Shown: positions 7,236 through 10,427 of the stretch, in pieces
Numbering within the stretch: the stretch's first letter is position 1
How the letters are laid out: each line of letters begins with the position of its first letter
NCBI GenBank assembly: GCA_038224615.1
Contig: JBBRFH010000118.1
Span: forward strand, 1 to 10,427
Direction of reading: 5' to 3'
DNA: 10,427 nucleotides
Origin: JBBRFH01 sp038224615
GTDB taxonomy: Bacteria; Planctomycetota; Phycisphaerae; Tepidisphaerales; Tepidisphaeraceae
Position numbers and translations under genes: made by a program
The notes under the pieces: model-generated
The model's input: the letters and a program-made list of their open reading frames with translations, nothing else
The model's database searches: none
What the model was told of the DNA's origin: nothing

Positions 7236-7316
7236 GACAGGAGTCAGAATACAGAAGCCCGGAGTCGGCCCGAGATCGGGCTTCTCCTGCCTGCTGGCTT
7301 TTGATTCCTGACTCCT
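7236..7316. repeat. Palindromic heptad-repeat element between the lipoprotein gene and yebC
   Basis: The outer arms AGGAGTCAGAAT (7239-7250) and ATTCCTGACTCCT (7304-7316) are inverted repeats apart from one extra base. Inside them AGAAGCCCG (7253-7261) pairs perfectly with CGGGCTTCT (7277-7285). Both flanks also have a seven-base rhythm. On the plus strand GACAGGA, GTCAGAA, TACAGAA run from 7236 to 7256. On the minus strand AGGAGTC, AGGAATC, AAAAGCC, AGCAGGC, AGGAGAA run from 7316 down to 7282. The right end abuts the lipoprotein stop codon. It may act as an RNA hairpin at the 3' end of that transcript; no T-run follows, so it is not a canonical terminator. Confidence 0.65.
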
Positions 7317-9542
7317 TCACTGCGCCACCGGCGCCACATCCACCTGCTGCTTTTCGTTCAACTGCCGCAGCTTCTGCTCGATGCGCAGGCGCAGTTGCGG
7401 GTCGCTGGTGCCGCGTTGTTTGATCGCGTCGACGGCCTGCGTCCACCGCTGCTTTGCCTGATCGGTTTTGTCGAGCCGCTGCAGCGCGTCGGCCGCATGA
7501 TCGAGCACGACCGGGTCGCTCGGCTCGGACGCGTTGACGGCCTGCTCAAGGTACTGTGACGCCTCGCCGAAACGCCCCCGCTTATAGAGGAGCCAACCGA
7601 GACTGTCGAGATACACGGGATTCTCCAGCTCGGCGCCGACGGCCTTCCACAACAGCGATTCTGCGTCGTCGAGATCGCGCCCCTGATCGACGAGCACGTA
7701 TCCAAGATCGTTGCAGACCGACGTATTCTCGGGGTCGACCTTCAGCGCCTTGCGCAGCACCTGCTCGCTCGTCTTGAGATCGCCGAGGAGCGAATACTGG
7801 TTGGCGAGCATGTACAACTCGTTGGCCGACATCGACTGCTGCACGGCGCGCTCCAGCGCTTCGAGCGCCTCGGGCTTCTGTTCGTCAAGCGCCAGCAACT
7901 GCGCGTACGTCCCTGCGATGACGCCATCGGCCGGCCGCTGCGCATTGGCCTTTTGCAGCGCGGACAGCAACTGCTGCTTCTGTCCCTGACGGACGATGGT
8001 CGCGGTGGCGACGTTAAGCAGTTGCGGGTCGTCGCGGTAGTCGAAGACGAGCTCGACAAGATCGCTTTCATCCGCGAAATCGGCGTTGAGGTCGATGTCC
8101 GATTCGGGCGTTTGAAGCAGCGCCGCAACAAGTTGCGGGTTAAGCGTCTGCGCTTGCGCCATCGCCCGCCGCGCCGGCATGGGCTGGCCGCGGTCGTTCC
8201 AGAGCTGGGCGAGGACGAACTGCCGTGCCGCCTCGTTCTCCGGGGGGATCTTTGCAGCATCGATCGCACGAGCGGTGAGCGGCGAGGCCTGCGCCTGATG
8301 CGTCAGCATCGCCCACGCGCGGTTGATCGCCGGCCATCGCTTAGGAAACTTAGCGGTGCGCTCGATCAGTTCCACCAGCAGCGCGTCGGGCTTGCCGGCG
8401 GCGCGGTAGGCCTGGACCGTGAGCCGGGCGGCGCTGAGGTCGAAGCGATCGACGCGATTGATGACCTCGATCGCCTGCCCCGGCCGGCCGGCACGGAGGT
8501 GCAGGTCGGCGCGGAGAATGTCGAGCGTGCTGGTGTTCTGACCGGTCGTCTTGAGGCGATCGATCTCGGTCAGCGCGCGGTCGTAACCGACGCGCTCGAA
8601 CAGCTTCGCGAACGCCGCGCGGGCCGAGCGGTTGGCGCGGAAGGTTTCGACGACGTTGAACCCGCGCACCGTCGCTTCGTCGATCCGCCCGGCGTCCATG
8701 TGGGCGCGGGCGATGCGCAGCTCCAGCATCGCCGCCGCCTGGGGTTCCTGCTTTTGCAGCAATTCGTACAACTCGATCGCCCGGTCCGGTTGTTTGGCCT
8801 GAACGGCGAGATCCGCGATCTGCAGCGTCAGCACACCCGGCCGCTGCAGCAACTCAGCCAACTCCGGCCGGCCACGCAGTTGGATTGAGCCGTGATCGAG
8901 CGTATCGAGCATGTGCTCGTAGCATTCGAGCGCCGCGACGCGATACCCCTTCTGTTCCAGCAATCGCCCGAGCAGCAGATCAACGACCGCCGACAGACCA
9001 TCGGAGTCGGCATAGCTGGGGCTGAGGCGGGCAAGCCGAAGTTGAATGATCGCCTCGGCTTCTCGCTTGGGCGTTGCATTGGCGAGTATGCGGGCGAGCT
9101 GCACGCGGGCATCGGCATCGGTCGGATCGAGCGCGATCGCCTGCCGCAGCGCCGCGCCGGCACGGGCGTTGTCGTTGCCAAGCAAGGCGTAACCCAGATC
9201 GCGATGGATGATCGCCGACGTCGGCTCGAGCTCGGCGGCGGCCTGAAGCTTCTCGATGGCGGCCTGCTTGCGGTTGGTCAGCAGCGCGTCGCGCCCGGCC
9301 GCATACAGTTGCAGCGCTTCGGTGGATGCGGGCGTCGCGGGCTGCGTGGCAGGCGCGGACAGCGCGACCGGCGGCAGGACGTCGGCCAGCCCCACCGTCT
9401 CGATTGGCAGGATCGGCGGCGCGTCAGACGGTTTGGGTTTAGGTTTGGCGGCGCACCCGCCGACGACAATCGCTGCCACCACCGCAACCGCAAGGGGCTG
9501 CGTAATGCGGGCGCGGCAGGCACGTCGTCGGCGTGGAGGCAT
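7317..9542 (-). CDS. TPR-repeat lipoprotein
   Basis: A 741-aa secreted protein from the ATG at 9542 (a GTG one codon earlier is in frame). The N-terminus has a basic start (RRRRACRAR), a hydrophobic core (PLAVAVVAAIVVGG) and then Cys30, a lipobox of the form VGGC, predicting lipid anchoring. A Lys/Pro-rich linker (KPKPKP) and Pro/Ala/Thr-rich stretch follow. TPR helices are clear at about 75-145 and again at about 568-708, where LGYVLVDQGRDLDDAESLLW and YLDSLGWLLYKRGRFGEA are textbook repeats; the middle is helical with more degenerate repeats. Such proteins are usually scaffolds in envelope assembly or secretion, and no enzyme domain is visible. The ATG shares one base with the hisG stop (TGATG), so translation is probably coupled. 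No Shine-Dalgarno is obvious. The specific partner is unknown. Confidence 0.88.
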   Translation of the reverse strand: MPPRRRRACRARITQPLAVAVVAAIVVGGCAAKPKPKPSDAPPILPIETVGLADVLPPVALSAPATQPATPASTEALQLYAAGRDALLTNRKQAAIEKLQAAAELEPTSAIIHRDLGYALLGNDNARAGAALRQAIALDPTDADARVQLARILANATPKREAEAIIQLRLARLSPSYADSDGLSAVVDLLLGRLLEQKGYRVAALECYEHMLDTLDHGSIQLRGRPELAELLQRPGVLTLQIADLAVQAKQPDRAIELYELLQKQEPQAAAMLELRIARAHMDAGRIDEATVRGFNVVETFRANRSARAAFAKLFERVGYDRALTEIDRLKTTGQNTSTLDILRADLHLRAGRPGQAIEVINRVDRFDLSAARLTVQAYRAAGKPDALLVELIERTAKFPKRWPAINRAWAMLTHQAQASPLTARAIDAAKIPPENEAARQFVLAQLWNDRGQPMPARRAMAQAQTLNPQLVAALLQTPESDIDLNADFADESDLVELVFDYRDDPQLLNVATATIVRQGQKQQLLSALQKANAQRPADGVIAGTYAQLLALDEQKPEALEALERAVQQSMSANELYMLANQYSLLGDLKTSEQVLRKALKVDPENTSVCNDLGYVLVDQGRDLDDAESLLWKAVGAELENPVYLDSLGWLLYKRGRFGEASQYLEQAVNASEPSDPVVLDHAADALQRLDKTDQAKQRWTQAVDAIKQRGTSDPQLRLRIEQKLRQLNEKQQVDVAPVAQ

Positions 9543-10427
9543 CACGGGATCACTTTATTTAGTGGATAGGTCAGGATTCCAGTCGCCCCTGCGCGACGCA
9601 ACCGCGGGATCAACTCCCGCTCCTGCTTCTCTTCGAGAATGACCTCGACCGCGACCCATTCCTTATCGTCCAGCCGCGACACCGTCGGGCTTTTTTCGGC
9701 CGGCAGAAATGCGACGATCTCCGCAAGCTTCGCCTCGGGGCAGTTCATCTTCAGGCCGACCTTGGAGCGGGCTTCCATCGCGCCTTTGAGCAGCATCGCG
9801 ATGTTTTCCATTTTCTCGCGCTTCCACGGCACGTCCCACGCCTTCTTGCTGGCGATGAAGCGGATCGTGCTTTGCAGGATGGTGTCGATCACGCGCAGGT
9901 TGTTGGCGCGGATGCTCGAACCGGTCTCGGTGAGATCGACGATGCCGTCGAGGATGCGGGCCTTGATCTCGGTGGTGCCCCAGGAGAATTCGACAGTCGT
10001 CTTCACGCCATGCTTCTCGAAGTACTTGCGGACGGTATTGACGATCTCGGTGGCGACGATCTTGCCTTCAAAATCCTTCACGGTCTTGATCGCGCTCTCG
10101 TCCGGCACGGCCAGCACCCAGCGGGCGGGCAGGCTGGTGGCACGCGAGTAGGTCAGCTCGGCGACTTCGACGATGTCCTTGTCGTTGCCGTTTTCGACGA
10201 TCCAGTCGTAGCCGCACAGGCCGCAGTCGATCAGGTCGTCAACGACGTATCGGCTGATCTCCTGCGAGCGGAACAGCACCGCAGAAATTCTTTCGTCGTC
10301 GACGCGCGGAAACACGCTGCGGCTGTCGACGCTGACCTTGTAGCCGGCCTTGCCGAATAGTTCGATGGTGGCCTGCTGCATCGACCCGCTCGGCAGGCCG
10401 AGCCGGAGCGAATCTTCGGGGAGTCGG
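9542..10427 (-). CDS. hisG: ATP phosphoribosyltransferase, long form (5' end beyond window)
   Basis: First enzyme of histidine synthesis, joining ATP and PRPP to phosphoribosyl-ATP in the cytoplasm. The frame is open to the right edge, giving 294 visible residues. Upstream of the first internal Met (ATG at 10381) the translation reads SLRLGLPSGS, matching the usual HisG opening strand, so the true start lies just outside the window. Counting from that Met, DLTETGSSIRANN (149-161) is the PRPP-binding loop. The C-terminal 73 residues, from KVGLKMNCPE to the end GILTYPLNKVIP, match the HisG_C regulatory domain. That makes this the long, self-sufficient hexameric form, typically feedback-inhibited by histidine, and not the short form that needs HisZ. 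The stop overlaps the lipoprotein start by one base. No other his gene is in view. Confidence 0.96.
   Translation of the reverse strand, partial: RLPEDSLRLGLPSGSMQQATIELFGKAGYKVSVDSRSVFPRVDDERISAVLFRSQEISRYVVDDLIDCGLCGYDWIVENGNDKDIVEVAELTYSRATSLPARWVLAVPDESAIKTVKDFEGKIVATEIVNTVRKYFEKHGVKTTVEFSWGTTEIKARILDGIVDLTETGSSIRANNLRVIDTILQSTIRFIASKKAWDVPWKREKMENIAMLLKGAMEARSKVGLKMNCPEAKLAEIVAFLPAEKSPTVSRLDDKEWVAVEVILEEKQERELIPRLRRAGATGILTYPLNKVIP

Noticed and set aside
7953..8888. A 311-residue open frame on the plus strand inside the lipoprotein gene
   Set aside because: It is the complement of a continuous TPR protein, with low-complexity Arg/Leu/Val composition and no recognisable start signal.

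Overview
This is a G+C-rich chromosomal window with seven protein genes that can be supported and no RNA gene, insertion sequence, phage gene or CRISPR array. The codon use, a YebC starting MAGHSHWANIKRQK, a long-form HisG, a WecA-type transferase next to an O-antigen-ligase-like protein, and short heptamer repeats between genes suggest a Gram-negative-type environmental bacterium. Planctomycetota, possibly the Phycisphaerae group, is my best guess. That placement is inference from general resemblance, not from a marker gene.

Layout. On the minus strand, 47-1768 is an M3-family zinc oligoendopeptidase, followed at 11-38 by a four-unit heptamer repeat. A divergent 345-base spacer (1769-2113) carries a 19-bp imperfect inverted repeat, a 22-bp dyad and a candidate promoter. 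On the plus strand come a DUF4442/hotdog-like protein (2114-2779), a WecA/TagO-type polyprenyl-phosphate sugar-phosphate transferase (2908-4149) and a polytopic O-antigen ligase/polymerase-like protein with a TPR-like tail (4146-6407). The last two overlap by four bases. On the minus strand again, read right to left, are hisG (cut by the window end, 9542-10427), a TPR lipoprotein overlapping its stop by one base (7317-9542), and yebC (6477-7214). The lipoprotein gene and yebC are separated by a palindromic heptad-repeat element.

How the genes fit together. The transferase/ligase pair reads as a small module for lipid-linked envelope glycan: one protein starts the glycan on the carrier lipid, the other polymerises or transfers it. 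The hisG-lipoprotein pair is translationally coupled but has no obvious functional link. YebC is a housekeeping factor. I see no undescribed multi-gene system. The least explained signals are the intergenic repeat structures and the long extra loop in the transferase.
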